The position numbers and the translations under genes were made by a program. A stretch of DNA of 31,566 bases from JAJPJX01 sp964568355 (GTDB lineage: Bacteria > Acidobacteriota > Terriglobia > Bryobacterales > Bryobacteraceae): the NCBI GenBank assembly GCA_964568355.1, contig CAZMRK010000504.1, positions 1 to 31,566 of the forward strand, written 5' to 3'. How positions within the stretch are numbered: position 1 is the first letter of the stretch; every line of letters begins with the position of its first letter. Below are positions 1-8,199 of this stretch, piece by piece. A model generated the notes under the pieces. That model did no database searches. It saw only the letters and a program-made list of their open reading frames with translations, and was not told the origin of the DNA.

Positions 1-1
1 C

Positions 2-1108
2 CGCGCGGCGGCGATCGAAAAGCTGGACAAGATCGGCGCGGTGCTCATCGGCAAGCTGGCGATGGTCGAACTGGCCGGGGGCCCCACCTATCGCTACGCT
101 TCCGCGTCACTCACCGGTCCGGGGCTGAATCCCTGGGACCGTTCGCGCTGGGCCGGTGGATCTTCGAGCGGCTCCGGCGCCGCCGTCGCCGCGGGGCTGG
201 TGCCGTTCGCCCTGGGCTCGGAAACCAACGGCTCCATCGTGACGCCCTCTGCCTTCTGCGGCGTCACCGGCCTCCGCCCCACTTATGGTCTGGTGAGCCG
301 CTATGGCGCCATGGCGCTCTCCTGGAGCCTGGATAAGGTGGGACCGCTCGCCCGCACGGCCGAAGACTGCGGCCTGGTCCTTCAGGCGATCGCCGGAGGC
401 GACCGGCGCGATCCGGCCTCGGCTGGAAAGAGCTTCTACTACACGCCCCAATATGCCCGCCCGCTTAAGGACCTTCGGGTCGGCTATGCCCCCGTCGACT
501 ACGCCGAGTGGGTGGACCCGGAAGCCCGTCCGGCCTTTACCGAAGCCCTGCGCGTATTGCAGGCGGCCGGTGTCACAATGGTCGAAACCCGTCTGCCCGA
601 CTTCCCTTATAGTCCGGCCATCGGCACCATTCTGGCCGCCGAAAGCGCCGCGGTATTTGAGCCGCTGGTTGAAAGCGGCAAGGTCGAAGAACTGGCCGAC
701 CGCAAGCAGGTCGCCGGGCTCAAAGCCGGCCTGGAGATCAAGGCCAAGGATTATCTGAAAGCACTGCGTATCCGCAGCCTGATTCAGGAAGCACTGAAGC
801 GGCTCTTCCTGGACGTGGACCTTCTGCTGGCCCCCAGCCAGCGCGGGCCTGCGCCAAAGATCACCGAGGCGCTCGACCGCCGCTACCTGGACCGGCCGAT
901 GCCCAAGGATCCGGGCCTGTGGCTGCTGACCACGGCCGGTAATCTCGGCGGATTGCCGGCGCTTTCGCTTCCCTGTGGCTTCGCCGGGAATCTGCCCGTG
1001 GGCATCCAACTCGTCGGCCGGTCCTTCTCCGAGAACTTGCTGCTCGCGGTGGGCAAGGACTTCCAGAGCCGCACCGGCTGGCACAAACGCCGTCCGCCGG
1101 GCGTCTGA
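2..1108 (+). CDS. Amidase signature family protein (5' partial)
   Basis: An amidase-signature hydrolase, related to GatA and other amidases that cleave C-N amide bonds with a Ser-cisSer-Lys triad. The reading frame is open from base 2, so the N-terminus lies outside the window. The triad can be read: the lysine in IGKLAM (about residue 18 of the visible part), the Gly/Ser-rich GGSSSGSG with the cis-serine, and the nucleophile serine in GSETNGSIV. The asparagine before that serine replaces the glycine of the classical GatA motif. This points to a stand-alone amidase rather than the tRNA amidotransferase subunit, and no gatB or gatC is adjacent. The C-terminal part (AGNLGGLPALSLPCG, then GIQLVG) is intact and ends in a TGA. 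The gene converges on larB with 12 bases between them. The family is certain; the substrate is unknown. Confidence 0.9.
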   Translation, partial: RAAAIEKLDKIGAVLIGKLAMVELAGGPTYRYASASLTGPGLNPWDRSRWAGGSSSGSGAAVAAGLVPFALGSETNGSIVTPSAFCGVTGLRPTYGLVSRYGAMALSWSLDKVGPLARTAEDCGLVLQAIAGGDRRDPASAGKSFYYTPQYARPLKDLRVGYAPVDYAEWVDPEARPAFTEALRVLQAAGVTMVETRLPDFPYSPAIGTILAAESAAVFEPLVESGKVEELADRKQVAGLKAGLEIKAKDYLKALRIRSLIQEALKRLFLDVDLLLAPSQRGPAPKITEALDRRYLDRPMPKDPGLWLLTTAGNLGGLPALSLPCGFAGNLPVGIQLVGRSFSENLLLAVGKDFQSRTGWHKRRPPGV

Positions 1109-1120
1109 AGGCCATTTCGC

Positions 1121-1867
1121 CTATTGCCGGTTGATCAGGCTGGCCACGTAACCCGCGCCGAAGCCGTTATCGATATTCACTACCGTCACGTTGCTGGCAC
1201 AACTGTTCAACATCCCCAGCAGCGCGGCCAGCCCATGGAAGCTGGCGCCGTATCCGACGCTGGTGGGCACGGCGATCACCGGACAGGAGACCATGCCTCC
1301 CACCGCGCTCGGCAATGCCCCTTCCATCCCTGCGCACACCACAATGACCTTCGCCTCGAGCAGCCGCAAGCGGTTGTTGATCAGCCGGTGAATCCCCGCT
1401 ACTCCGATATCGTGGATCGTCTCCACCTCATTGCCCATCACTTCGGCCGTGATCTGCGCTTCCTCTGCCACCGGGATATCGCTGGTGCCCGCGCACACCA
1501 CCGCGATCTTGCCCCTGCCGCGCACCCTGCGATCCTTCCAGAACCGAATCGCCCCCGAGAGCGGGAAATATTCACAGCCCGGCAGCTTTTCCTGAACGAG
1601 AGCCGCGGTGACTTTGTCCGTCCGCGTGATCAGCACGTTGGGCGAGTTGTCCACCAGCTTCTCCGCGATGGCCACCACCTGCTCCGGCGTCTTACCCTTG
1701 GCGAAAATCACTTCGGGCATGCCGTGCCGCAGCGCGCGGTGATGGTCCACCTTGGCGAAGCCCAGGTCCTCATACGGCAAATTCCGTACACGGCACAGCG
1801 CGGCTTCCACTTCCACCGCTCCATCACGCACCTGCTCGAGCAGGGACCTGAGTTGCTCCTCGTTCAT
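1121..1867 (-). CDS. larB: LarB-type nickel-pincer cofactor biosynthesis protein
   Basis: A 248-residue LarB homologue. LarB carboxylates and hydrolyses nicotinic acid adenine dinucleotide to start synthesis of the nickel-pincer nucleotide used by lactate racemase and related enzymes. The C-terminal half is a PurE-like fold with the signature GTSDIPVAEEA and the glycine-rich VCAGMEGALPSAVGG. The N-terminal part carries the family motifs GMPEVIFAKGKTPEQV and VLITRTD. The length is normal for the family and the ATG at 1865-1867 fits the usual N-terminus. It lies 12 bases downstream of the DUF192 gene on the same strand and is probably cotranscribed with it. LarC and LarE, needed to finish the cofactor, are not in this window. 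Confidence 0.92.
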   Translation of the reverse strand: MNEEQLRSLLEQVRDGAVEVEAALCRVRNLPYEDLGFAKVDHHRALRHGMPEVIFAKGKTPEQVVAIAEKLVDNSPNVLITRTDKVTAALVQEKLPGCEYFPLSGAIRFWKDRRVRGRGKIAVVCAGTSDIPVAEEAQITAEVMGNEVETIHDIGVAGIHRLINNRLRLLEAKVIVVCAGMEGALPSAVGGMVSCPVIAVPTSVGYGASFHGLAALLGMLNSCASNVTVVNIDNGFGAGYVASLINRQ

Positions 1868-1879
1868 GAGCCCAGAATA

Positions 1880-2326
1880 TCAGAACGTCAGTGTGTTCCC
1901 TGTTTGCAGGCCGTAGCGCCGCGCTTCTCCGGCGCCCAGTTCCAGCACGAACGAAGCCTCCTGCTTGCCTCCGTAGGTGGGACAAAGGCTGGCCCGCGTA
2001 TGGCACGGCTGGGCGTCCGGTACGATCTCGACGATGCGCCGGTTGGCATCCATCCAGATGATGTCCAGCGGAACGTTCACCTGGTACATGAAGTAGGGAT
2101 AAAGGCCGGGCTTCGGATGCACGAACAGTAACCCATGCCCCTGCGGCAGAGACTCGCGAAACATCATGCCGCGCTGCAGATCGAAGAGCTTGATCATCAC
2201 CTCGGCGCGCACGATCTGCCCGTTGGGCAGCTTCACATCCTTCTTTTCGAAATCCTCCAGGTTCACTGTCCGGGGTCCGCAGGAGGCCGCCAGCAACAGC
2301 AGGCAACCCAGCCATTGATAACGCAT
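1880..2326 (-). CDS. DUF192 family lipoprotein
   Basis: A 148-residue secreted protein of the DUF192 family, whose biochemical role is unknown. The N-terminus is a lipoprotein signal: a short charged start, a leucine run and the lipobox LAASC with the lipid-modified cysteine at residue 16. The DUF192 core follows: ADVMIK-like strand (RAEVMIKLFDLQRGMMFRES), LLFVHP, then VPLDIIWMDANRRIVEI and an ending in LELGAGEARRYGLQTG. The start is the ATG at 2324-2326. The same frame stays open far upstream, but that part is antisense to mqnP. The gene is transcribed away from mqnP across a 78-base gap and leads into larB. A link to cofactor synthesis is only positional. Confidence 0.85.
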   Translation of the reverse strand: MRYQWLGCLLLLAASCGPRTVNLEDFEKKDVKLPNGQIVRAEVMIKLFDLQRGMMFRESLPQGHGLLFVHPKPGLYPYFMYQVNVPLDIIWMDANRRIVEIVPDAQPCHTRASLCPTYGGKQEASFVLELGAGEARRYGLQTGNTLTF

Positions 2327-2404
2327 GTTGATAAAATAGTAACGTCTTTCGCCATTTTCCCGCATGTATCGGGCCAGTCGCGATTCTCTGTCCGGCAGTG
2401 GTGT

Positions 2405-3289
2405 ATGTTCTGGAAAAAAATCCGGCTTACGCTGGAAATGATCAAGTTCGAGCACTCCATCTTCGCGCTGCCGTTCGCGCTGACGGGCGCGCTGTTGGCC
2501 ATCCGGGAGGGTGGACCGCAGCTCCATTACCTGGGTCAAAAGCTGCTCCTCATCATCGTGGCCATGGTGGCCGCGCGTTCCGCGGCCATGACGTTCAACC
2601 GCCTCGTGGATGAGGATGTCGACGGACGCAACCCGCGCACGCACATGCGGCACCTGCCGGCTCGCCTGCTCTCCCCCGCCTTTGCGTGGGGCTTCGTGGC
2701 TGCGGCCACGCTGGTTTTCCTGCTGGCGGCGAAGTTCCTCAACCCGCTCTGCTTTCGCCTCGCGCCGGCCGCTCTTGGAATCGTCTTCTTCTATTCCTAC
2801 ACCAAGCGCTTCACTTCCTTCTCCCACCTGGTGCTGGGCTTTGCGCTGGGAGTGGCCCCGGCGGCTGCCTGGATCGCCATCCGCGGCTCGCTGGATCCCC
2901 GCATCCTCTGGCTCACCGCCGCGGTCACTTTCTGGACCGCCGGCTTCGACGTGATTTACTCCTGCCAGGACTATGAGTTCGATGTGGATGAAGGCCTCTT
3001 CAGTATTCCCCGCCGCCTGGGCATCGCGCGCGCCCTGCGTGTGGCCCAATTGCTCCACATCCTGATGATCGTCTGTCTTCTGATTCTGGTGCATACCCTG
3101 CACCTCGGCTTGCTCAGCCTCGCCGGCGTAGCCGCCATCGCCGCCCTGTTGATTTACGAACACCACCTGGTAAAGCCTCATGACCTGTCGCGGGTGAACG
3201 CGGCTTTCTTCACCATGAACGGCTACGTGAGCGTGTTATTCTTTCTATTTTGGGCTGCCGATATCTTCCTGAATCATCCGGGTGCCTGA
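2405..3289 (+). CDS. mqnP: UbiA-family prenyltransferase, probably menaquinone MqnP
   Basis: A 294-residue polytopic membrane prenyltransferase of the UbiA family, which attaches a polyprenyl chain to an aromatic acceptor. Both Asp-rich motifs that bind Mg-prenyl diphosphate are present: NRLVDEDVD (N65, D69, D73) and DVIYSCQDYEFDVD (D182, D189, D193). About eight hydrophobic segments follow the usual pattern. It could be UbiA- or MenA-like. The aminofutalosine synthase gene mqnE begins only 3 bases after its stop, so assignment to MqnP, the prenyltransferase of the futalosine menaquinone pathway, is favoured. The start is the ATG at 2405, where homology begins; the ribosome-binding site is weak. 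The promoter should lie in the 78-base gap shared with the divergent DUF192 gene. Confidence 0.88.
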   Translation: MFWKKIRLTLEMIKFEHSIFALPFALTGALLAIREGGPQLHYLGQKLLLIIVAMVAARSAAMTFNRLVDEDVDGRNPRTHMRHLPARLLSPAFAWGFVAAATLVFLLAAKFLNPLCFRLAPAALGIVFFYSYTKRFTSFSHLVLGFALGVAPAAAWIAIRGSLDPRILWLTAAVTFWTAGFDVIYSCQDYEFDVDEGLFSIPRRLGIARALRVAQLLHILMIVCLLILVHTLHLGLLSLAGVAAIAALLIYEHHLVKPHDLSRVNAAFFTMNGYVSVLFFLFWAADIFLNHPGA

Positions 3290-3292
3290 TCT

Positions 3293-4411
3293 ATGCAAGT
3301 TGTGATTGAAGATACGCGGCTTCGGCCGGTTCTCGAGAAAGTCCAGGCGGGGGAGCGGCTGTCCTACGAAGACGGCGTTCTGCTCTTCCAGACGCCCGAC
3401 ATTCTCGCTGTCGGCTACATGGCCAACCTGGTGCGCGAACGCCTGCACGGCCAGGTCACCTACTTTAACGTCAACCGCCACATCAATCCCACCGATGTCT
3501 GCGTGGCCAGTTGCCGCCTCTGCGCCTTCGGCAAACGGGTGCGCGACCCTCGCGCCTACACCATGTCGCTCGAAGAGGTCTGGCACCGCGCCGGAGAAGG
3601 CTGGAGCGAGGCGGTTACCGAGTTCCATATCGTCGGCGGCCTGCACCCCGAGCTCACCCTCGATTGGTACTGCCAGATGCTGCGCGGCCTCAAAGAGCGC
3701 TTCCCGACCGTCCACTTGAAGGCCTTCACCATGGTCGAGGTGGGATACCTGGCCCAGCGCGCCAGGCTGCCGGTCAAAGAGGTGCTGATCCGCCTGCGCG
3801 ACGCCGGCATGGACTCGCTTCCCGGCGGCGGCGCGGAGATCTTCTCCGAACGCGTGCGCCGCATCATCTGCGACCACAAGATCACCGGCGAGCAGTGGCT
3901 CGAAACCGCGCGCATCGCCCATCAGCTCGGCCTGCGCTCCAATTGCACCATGCTCTACGGCCATCTCGAGAACGACGAAGACCGCGTTGATCATCTGCTC
4001 AAGCTGCGCAGCCTTCAGGATGAGACCGGCGGCTTTGTCACGTATATCCCCCTGGCCTTCCATCCCGATCACACCGCGCTGGAGCACATTCCCCGCACCA
4101 CGGGCTTCCTGGATATCCGCAACATCGCCGTGGCGCGCCTGCTGCTCGACAACATCTCCCACATCAAGGCCTACTGGATCATGATGACGCCCCGCATCGC
4201 GCAAATTGCGCTGCGTTTCGGCGCCGACGATATCGACGGCACGGTGGTCGAGGAGAAGATCTATCACGATGCCGGCGCCACCACGTCGCAGTCCCTGCGC
4301 CGCGGGGAGCTGTTGCAGCTCATCCGCAAAGCCGGGCGTGAGCCGGTGGAGCGCGACACGCTCTATCGCCCGGTCAACCGCACCGAAGCCACCTTCACCG
4401 TGCTGGTATAG
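3293..4411 (+). CDS. mqnE: Aminofutalosine synthase MqnE (radical SAM)
   Basis: A 372-residue radical SAM enzyme that joins SAM and 3-[(1-carboxyvinyl)oxy]benzoate to give 6-amino-6-deoxyfutalosine, an early step of futalosine-type menaquinone synthesis in the cytoplasm. The cluster motif CxxxCxxC (CVASCRLC, cysteines 70, 74 and 77) follows FNVNRHINPTD. Family landmarks include FHIVGGLHPEL, DSLPGGGAEIF, YGHLENDEDRVDHL and, near the C-terminus, the DAGATTSQSLRRGEL segment. These separate MqnE from its paralogue MqnC. The ATG at 3293 sits 3 bases after the mqnP stop, so translation is probably coupled. The gene converges on the M14 peptidase with a 12-base gap. Confidence 0.95.
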   Translation: MQVVIEDTRLRPVLEKVQAGERLSYEDGVLLFQTPDILAVGYMANLVRERLHGQVTYFNVNRHINPTDVCVASCRLCAFGKRVRDPRAYTMSLEEVWHRAGEGWSEAVTEFHIVGGLHPELTLDWYCQMLRGLKERFPTVHLKAFTMVEVGYLAQRARLPVKEVLIRLRDAGMDSLPGGGAEIFSERVRRIICDHKITGEQWLETARIAHQLGLRSNCTMLYGHLENDEDRVDHLLKLRSLQDETGGFVTYIPLAFHPDHTALEHIPRTTGFLDIRNIAVARLLLDNISHIKAYWIMMTPRIAQIALRFGADDIDGTVVEEKIYHDAGATTSQSLRRGELLQLIRKAGREPVERDTLYRPVNRTEATFTVLV

Positions 4412-4423
4412 CCGCCGCGGCTC

Positions 4424-7111
4424 CTATTCTTCGGATCCCATGGGCCGTGCGTGCGCAGGGCCGCGGAACACGGCATTCAGAAACAGAAGGTTCATGCCGT
4501 CGAGGCTGGCCCGGTAATTCGGATCGGCCGTAAAGCCGATTACCATCCCGCGCCCGGTCGGCTCCACGATCACCAACGGCTTGTAAGCCAGTTGCTTGCG
4601 ATTCTCGGCCCATAGATAGCCGCTCGCCAGCAGCTTCTCCGGCGCTTCGAAAATGACCGCATTCACCCCGTTATCCAGCTTGATGGGGCTGAAGATAGCG
4701 CGGCCTTGTACCATCGCGATCACGTTGGGAGCGACGCCGCCGGTGATCCAGTGGTCCGGATTGACACGTGCTCGCGCCAGCACACCGGTCACGCCGTCTG
4801 GCAACTCGCTGGAAGCTCGTATCGCTTTCTCGTAGTCCTCCTGGCTGGCGAACAGCCGGCCAGGCACGCGGTCTTCTTCCTTTCCCTCTTTCCGGCTGTC
4901 TTCGCCGGGTTGAATCGCATTTTCCTGGCTCACATCCAGCAGATCCACTTTGCGCTCGGCCAGAAATGCCACCGCCCCCGCCGAGAGCGCGATCAGCGTG
5001 CCGCCGCCTTCCACCCACTCCTTCAAGTGTTCACACCCGTCCGGTCCGAGCACCTGCGAGTAGTTCTCTCCCTCCGGCAGCAGGATCACGTGAAACCGGC
5101 TCAAGTCGGCGCTGCCCAACTGCGCTGTGCGTACCACCGTCACCGGGTAGCCGAACTGCCGCTCCAGCACGAAGCGCGCCCACCCCGCCGAGGTCGCCGT
5201 GGTAGGCTGGTCCCACGCCAGAGCCACAACCGGCTTGCGCACGTGCACCACATAGCGGCTGCCGAAGTTGACCCCTTCCTCCACCCAGCCGGTACCGGTT
5301 CCGTGCACCGCGGCTCCAGTCTCCGAGGCCAGCCGGGCCAGCCGCGCGCCCAGGTCGGGAGGGTTGTCGAGCACCTTGAAAATCAGCGTGCCGGAAGGAT
5401 ACTTCACTGCATTCATGGTGAAGGGCCGGTCGCTCGAAGAGACGCGTAGATCCTGGCGCAGCGCCGCGGTTAGCAGCCGCCCCGCCGCGGCGGATCCCCA
5501 TGGCACCAGGTAGGCCACCGTTGCTTTTGTGCCCCGGACCTCCCCGGGAACCACGCGTCCCGGCCGCGCCGGTTCGAAGCTCCCCGCCGACGGCTCGGGC
5601 CGGGCCACCGCCTCCACGTTGAACATCAGCGGCAGCGACCACGCCGTGACATCGTAGATCTCGGTTCGCAGCTTGCGCTGCCGCCGCGCCTCTTCCTGGC
5701 GCACGAACGCTTCATCCATCGGCGTAACCGGATCCAGCAGCGTGCGGATCAGCCGCTTGGCCGGCTGCGCCAGAGGCACTACGTAGGTCCCGGCCGCGTA
5801 TTCGCGATTGCCGGCGCGAAACGCCGCAATGGCGCGTTGGACCTCCACGCCCTGCTCCAACAGAATACCCGCCAGCTTATCGGTGGCCGCGCCGTCCAGT
5901 CCGCGCGGCAGAATGTATTCCCGCACCGGCTCTGAGCCGCCCTCCGCGATCGCCGTGGCGCGATAGCGGTAAAAATCGCCCAGCAGCTTCTCACGATGGC
6001 GCGCCGCGGTTTCCGCGGTGGCCAACGACGCCACGAAATGACGCCGCACGGTGTCGCGATAGCGCAGCACCGTCTCGTCGTTGCGCCGCACCACCAGGCC
6101 CCGCACCGAAGCCTGCTCGTAGGTCATCGCGATCGCCCCGTAGTAAGCCGGCCAACTGGCCCCATAGCCTGGAAAGAAGGCGTCGTATACTTCCCGGGTG
6201 AAATAGTCGAAACCGAAATGATCGAACCACTTGGCGTCATTGCGTCCGAACAGTTGCAGGCTGGCGCGCTGCCCGGCGGTCAGGTGCGGATTGTAGGGAT
6301 CGGCTTCCGGCGTGAAGTAGTAGGTGCTGTCCGGGGCCATCTCGTGCAGGTCGGCGAACACCAGCGGGTGCCACTCCAGCAGTGCCTTGACGATGCCGCG
6401 CGTCTCCGGCTGGGTGAGCGAGATCCAGTCGCGATTCAGGTCAAACAGGTAGTGATTGGTGCGGCCGCCTGGCCACGGCTCGTTGTGTTCGGCGGATAGC
6501 CGGCTGGCGTCCGGTTCGAGCCCCAGCGACGCCTCGAAATTGTGTAGAAAACGCTCCCGCCCGTCCGGATTTTGCACCGGATTGATCAGCACCAGCGCCT
6601 GCGAAAGAACCTGCGCAGTCAACTTGTCGTCCTTGGCGGCCAGCAGATGATAGGCCGTCAGCAAGGCTGCGTCCGAGGAGGAGATCTCACTGCCATGCAC
6701 GCCGTAAGCCAGCCAGACCGCCACCGGCAGCCCGGAGATCAGGCGGCGCGCTTCGGCTTCCGGCGTTCGGCGCGGATCGGCCAGGCGCGCCATCCCCGCG
6801 CGAATCTCCGCCAGGCGGCGAAGGTTCGCTTCGGAGCCGATCGCGGCATAGACCAGCTTGCGCCCCTCCCAGCTCTCTCCGTAGTCGAAGACTTGCATGC
6901 GTGAAGGGACCGCTGCCGCCAGCGCATGGAGATAGCGCACCACGCCATCCGGAGAAGTGATGCGCTCGCCGGGGTCGTAGCCGAGCACCTGGCGCAAGGT
7001 CGGAACACGGCTGTCGTAAATCGCGCCTGGCCAGAACTCCGCCGTTTTTTGGGCACACACCGGCCCCGCCCCCAGAATCGCCAGCAAAAGCGGAAGCGCT
7101 GAAAGTCTCAA
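4424..7111 (-). CDS. Secreted M14-family zinc carboxypeptidase
   Basis: An 895-residue exported metallopeptidase of family M14. A signal peptide (MRLSALPLLLAILGAGPVCA, cleavage near residue 20) precedes the catalytic domain. Zinc ligands are H139 and E142 in GVHGSE and probably H256 in FADLHEMAPDS. NPVQNPDGR (178-185) is a substrate-binding signature, and E332 in MTYEQAS is the likely general base. After about residue 670 there is a Rossmann-like, glutamine-amidotransferase-like segment (FHVILLPEG, then EWVEGGGTLIALSAGA), as in large secreted M14 proteins of Acidobacteriota and Bacteroidota. The start is a TTG at 7109-7111: the same frame has a TGA 11 codons upstream and no ATG or GTG between. 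The nearby ATG is out of frame and stops within five codons. It is the last gene of the minus-strand block and ends 12 bases from mqnE. Confidence 0.9.
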   Translation of the reverse strand: MRLSALPLLLAILGAGPVCAQKTAEFWPGAIYDSRVPTLRQVLGYDPGERITSPDGVVRYLHALAAAVPSRMQVFDYGESWEGRKLVYAAIGSEANLRRLAEIRAGMARLADPRRTPEAEARRLISGLPVAVWLAYGVHGSEISSSDAALLTAYHLLAAKDDKLTAQVLSQALVLINPVQNPDGRERFLHNFEASLGLEPDASRLSAEHNEPWPGGRTNHYLFDLNRDWISLTQPETRGIVKALLEWHPLVFADLHEMAPDSTYYFTPEADPYNPHLTAGQRASLQLFGRNDAKWFDHFGFDYFTREVYDAFFPGYGASWPAYYGAIAMTYEQASVRGLVVRRNDETVLRYRDTVRRHFVASLATAETAARHREKLLGDFYRYRATAIAEGGSEPVREYILPRGLDGAATDKLAGILLEQGVEVQRAIAAFRAGNREYAAGTYVVPLAQPAKRLIRTLLDPVTPMDEAFVRQEEARRQRKLRTEIYDVTAWSLPLMFNVEAVARPEPSAGSFEPARPGRVVPGEVRGTKATVAYLVPWGSAAAGRLLTAALRQDLRVSSSDRPFTMNAVKYPSGTLIFKVLDNPPDLGARLARLASETGAAVHGTGTGWVEEGVNFGSRYVVHVRKPVVALAWDQPTTATSAGWARFVLERQFGYPVTVVRTAQLGSADLSRFHVILLPEGENYSQVLGPDGCEHLKEWVEGGGTLIALSAGAVAFLAERKVDLLDVSQENAIQPGEDSRKEGKEEDRVPGRLFASQEDYEKAIRASSELPDGVTGVLARARVNPDHWITGGVAPNVIAMVQGRAIFSPIKLDNGVNAVIFEAPEKLLASGYLWAENRKQLAYKPLVIVEPTGRGMVIGFTADPNYRASLDGMNLLFLNAVFRGPAHARPMGSEE

Positions 7112-7169
7112 GTTATTAGCATACCTGCTGCCGAAGCGCGATCATGGGCTCCAGGACGCTCCGTGCAGA

Positions 7170-7709
7170 CTATTCGGTAACGTCTCGCCGGGCAGCCTCG
7201 ACGGCCGAGCGGAGGGTGCGGATATCCAGGAACATGCGCTGGGGCCCGTCTTCGGCGCCACCTTCAATCGGGAGGAAGCCGTATCGCACATACCATTCAA
7301 CGCGGTCGCGATACGCATCAGTAATGATGCACCGGCAACCGACCTCAGCGGCGACGCGAAGACTGATGCGGAACGCTTCCGAGATCAAGGCGTGTCCGAG
7401 ACCCTTCCCCGCAAACGTCCGGTCAACTGCGAGTCGCGCCAGCAGAATCAAGGGCAGATCGTAGGCTGGCAGGCCGCGGATGTGTTTTTTGGGTAAAGCA
7501 TCGCGCTTGATGCTCGCCATCGCGAGTGTAAAATACCCGAGCACGGAGTGGGGCGCTGCCTCATCGACGGCAACGTAGGTCACGCCAATGGAACTCTTTG
7601 CCTGGTTCACCCACGCGTGGCGCTTGAGATAGTTGTTTAGTGCCTCGTCTCCGCAGTCAAAGCTTTCAACCTGGTCGTGCTCTTCGAGCCGGCGGATGAC
7701 AACAGCCAT
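7170..7709 (-). CDS. GNAT acetyltransferase, probable TacT-type toxin
   Basis: A 179-residue GCN5-related acetyltransferase of the kind that acts as a toxin in TacA-TacT/AtaR-AtaT systems, where the enzyme acetylates aminoacyl-tRNA and blocks translation. The N-terminal CGDEALNNYLKRHA and the acetyl-CoA loop (LARLAVDRTFAGKGLG, about 92-105) are typical of this toxin subgroup. The catalytic tyrosine is likely Y140 in WYVRYGF. The ATG at 7707-7709 directly follows the stop codon of the upstream ribbon-helix-helix gene (TAA then ATG, no gap), so translation must be coupled. Family membership is clear. Toxicity and the acetylated target are inferred from the family and from the gene pairing. Confidence 0.88.
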   Translation of the reverse strand: MAVVIRRLEEHDQVESFDCGDEALNNYLKRHAWVNQAKSSIGVTYVAVDEAAPHSVLGYFTLAMASIKRDALPKKHIRGLPAYDLPLILLARLAVDRTFAGKGLGHALISEAFRISLRVAAEVGCRCIITDAYRDRVEWYVRYGFLPIEGGAEDGPQRMFLDIRTLRSAVEAARRDVTE

Positions 7710-8111
7710 TTAGTCCCGCATGGCTCGGAGGAGTGCCTTGGTGGGGCGGGCGGCTTCCGGCGCCCCTGCGAGTTCCGCCAGGCTTTCCAACTCACCTGGG
7801 GTCCACGGAATCTCGACGCGCGGCAAAGAAAACTCCGGGGCAACACGTTCCAGGCGCGGCAGTACCAGCGTCCTGCGTTCGCCAGCCGGATTTTCGCTGA
7901 TGATCCGGTGGCCTCGTTTTCGCTCCGAAACTGCCCAGTGAAAAAGGGCCAGTGCGTCCGAGAGGAAATCGGTGTTGCTGCTAAGCTGCAATTCCTCTTT
8001 TAGCACGCGAACCATGCGGTCGTCGGCTGGGGCAAGGTCAGCCTGAAATTTAGTTTTACGGAGCCCCTTGCCGGCACCTTCGCTCTGTTTCTTTCTGGTC
8101 TTCAGGGCCAT
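7710..8111 (-). CDS. Ribbon-helix-helix antitoxin with atypical C-terminal tail
   Basis: A 133-residue small protein placed exactly where an antitoxin would be, immediately upstream of the GNAT toxin. After a basic N-terminus, residues about 20-70 read as a ribbon-helix-helix fold: strand TKFQADL, helix PADDRMVRVLKEELQL, turn SSN, helix TDFLSDALALFHWAVSERK, then GHRIISE. The tail (about 85-133) contains PRVEIPWTPGELESLAELAG and probably binds the toxin. It does not resemble the DUF1778/TacA proteins that usually accompany GNAT toxins. Hand counts of lines at 7621, 7921, 8041 and 8101 give about 52, 58, 52 and 45 percent GC, below the neighbouring genes, which suggests transfer. AAGG lies about 8 bases before the ATG. 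Autoregulation through the RHH domain is expected from the family. Confidence 0.72.
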   Translation of the reverse strand: MALKTRKKQSEGAGKGLRKTKFQADLAPADDRMVRVLKEELQLSSNTDFLSDALALFHWAVSERKRGHRIISENPAGERRTLVLPRLERVAPEFSLPRVEIPWTPGELESLAELAGAPEAARPTKALLRAMRD

Positions 8112-8140
8112 GACGCGCCTTTCGTTCCGTTCTTACTCTG

Positions 8141-8146
8141 ATTTTA
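8141..8146 (-). promoter_or_regulatory. Candidate -10 box for the toxin-antitoxin operon
   Basis: On the minus strand, TAAAAT lies about 30 bases upstream of the antitoxin ATG, within an unusually AT-rich 88-base gap between the macro-domain gene and the antitoxin. No good -35 hexamer is found at 16-18 bases. The surrounding ATTTTATGCTAAAT is a loose inverted repeat that could also be part of an RHH operator. Confidence 0.3.
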
Positions 8147-8199
8147 TGCTAAATACACCACAAAAAGGAGTGAGATCGGAATCTGATTGGTTCTGCCGC

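Noticed and set aside
1880..3181. 433-codon minus-strand frame that includes the DUF192 protein
   Set aside because: Only its last 148 codons carry the lipoprotein signal and DUF192 core; the rest is antisense to mqnP.
3245..4267. 340-codon minus-strand frame opposite mqnE
   Set aside because: Shadow of mqnE, whose radical SAM motif and family landmarks are clear.
7170..8199. Lower-GC stretch as an insertion sequence or prophage remnant
   Set aside because: No transposase, terminal inverted repeats or phage genes are present; it holds only the toxin-antitoxin pair.
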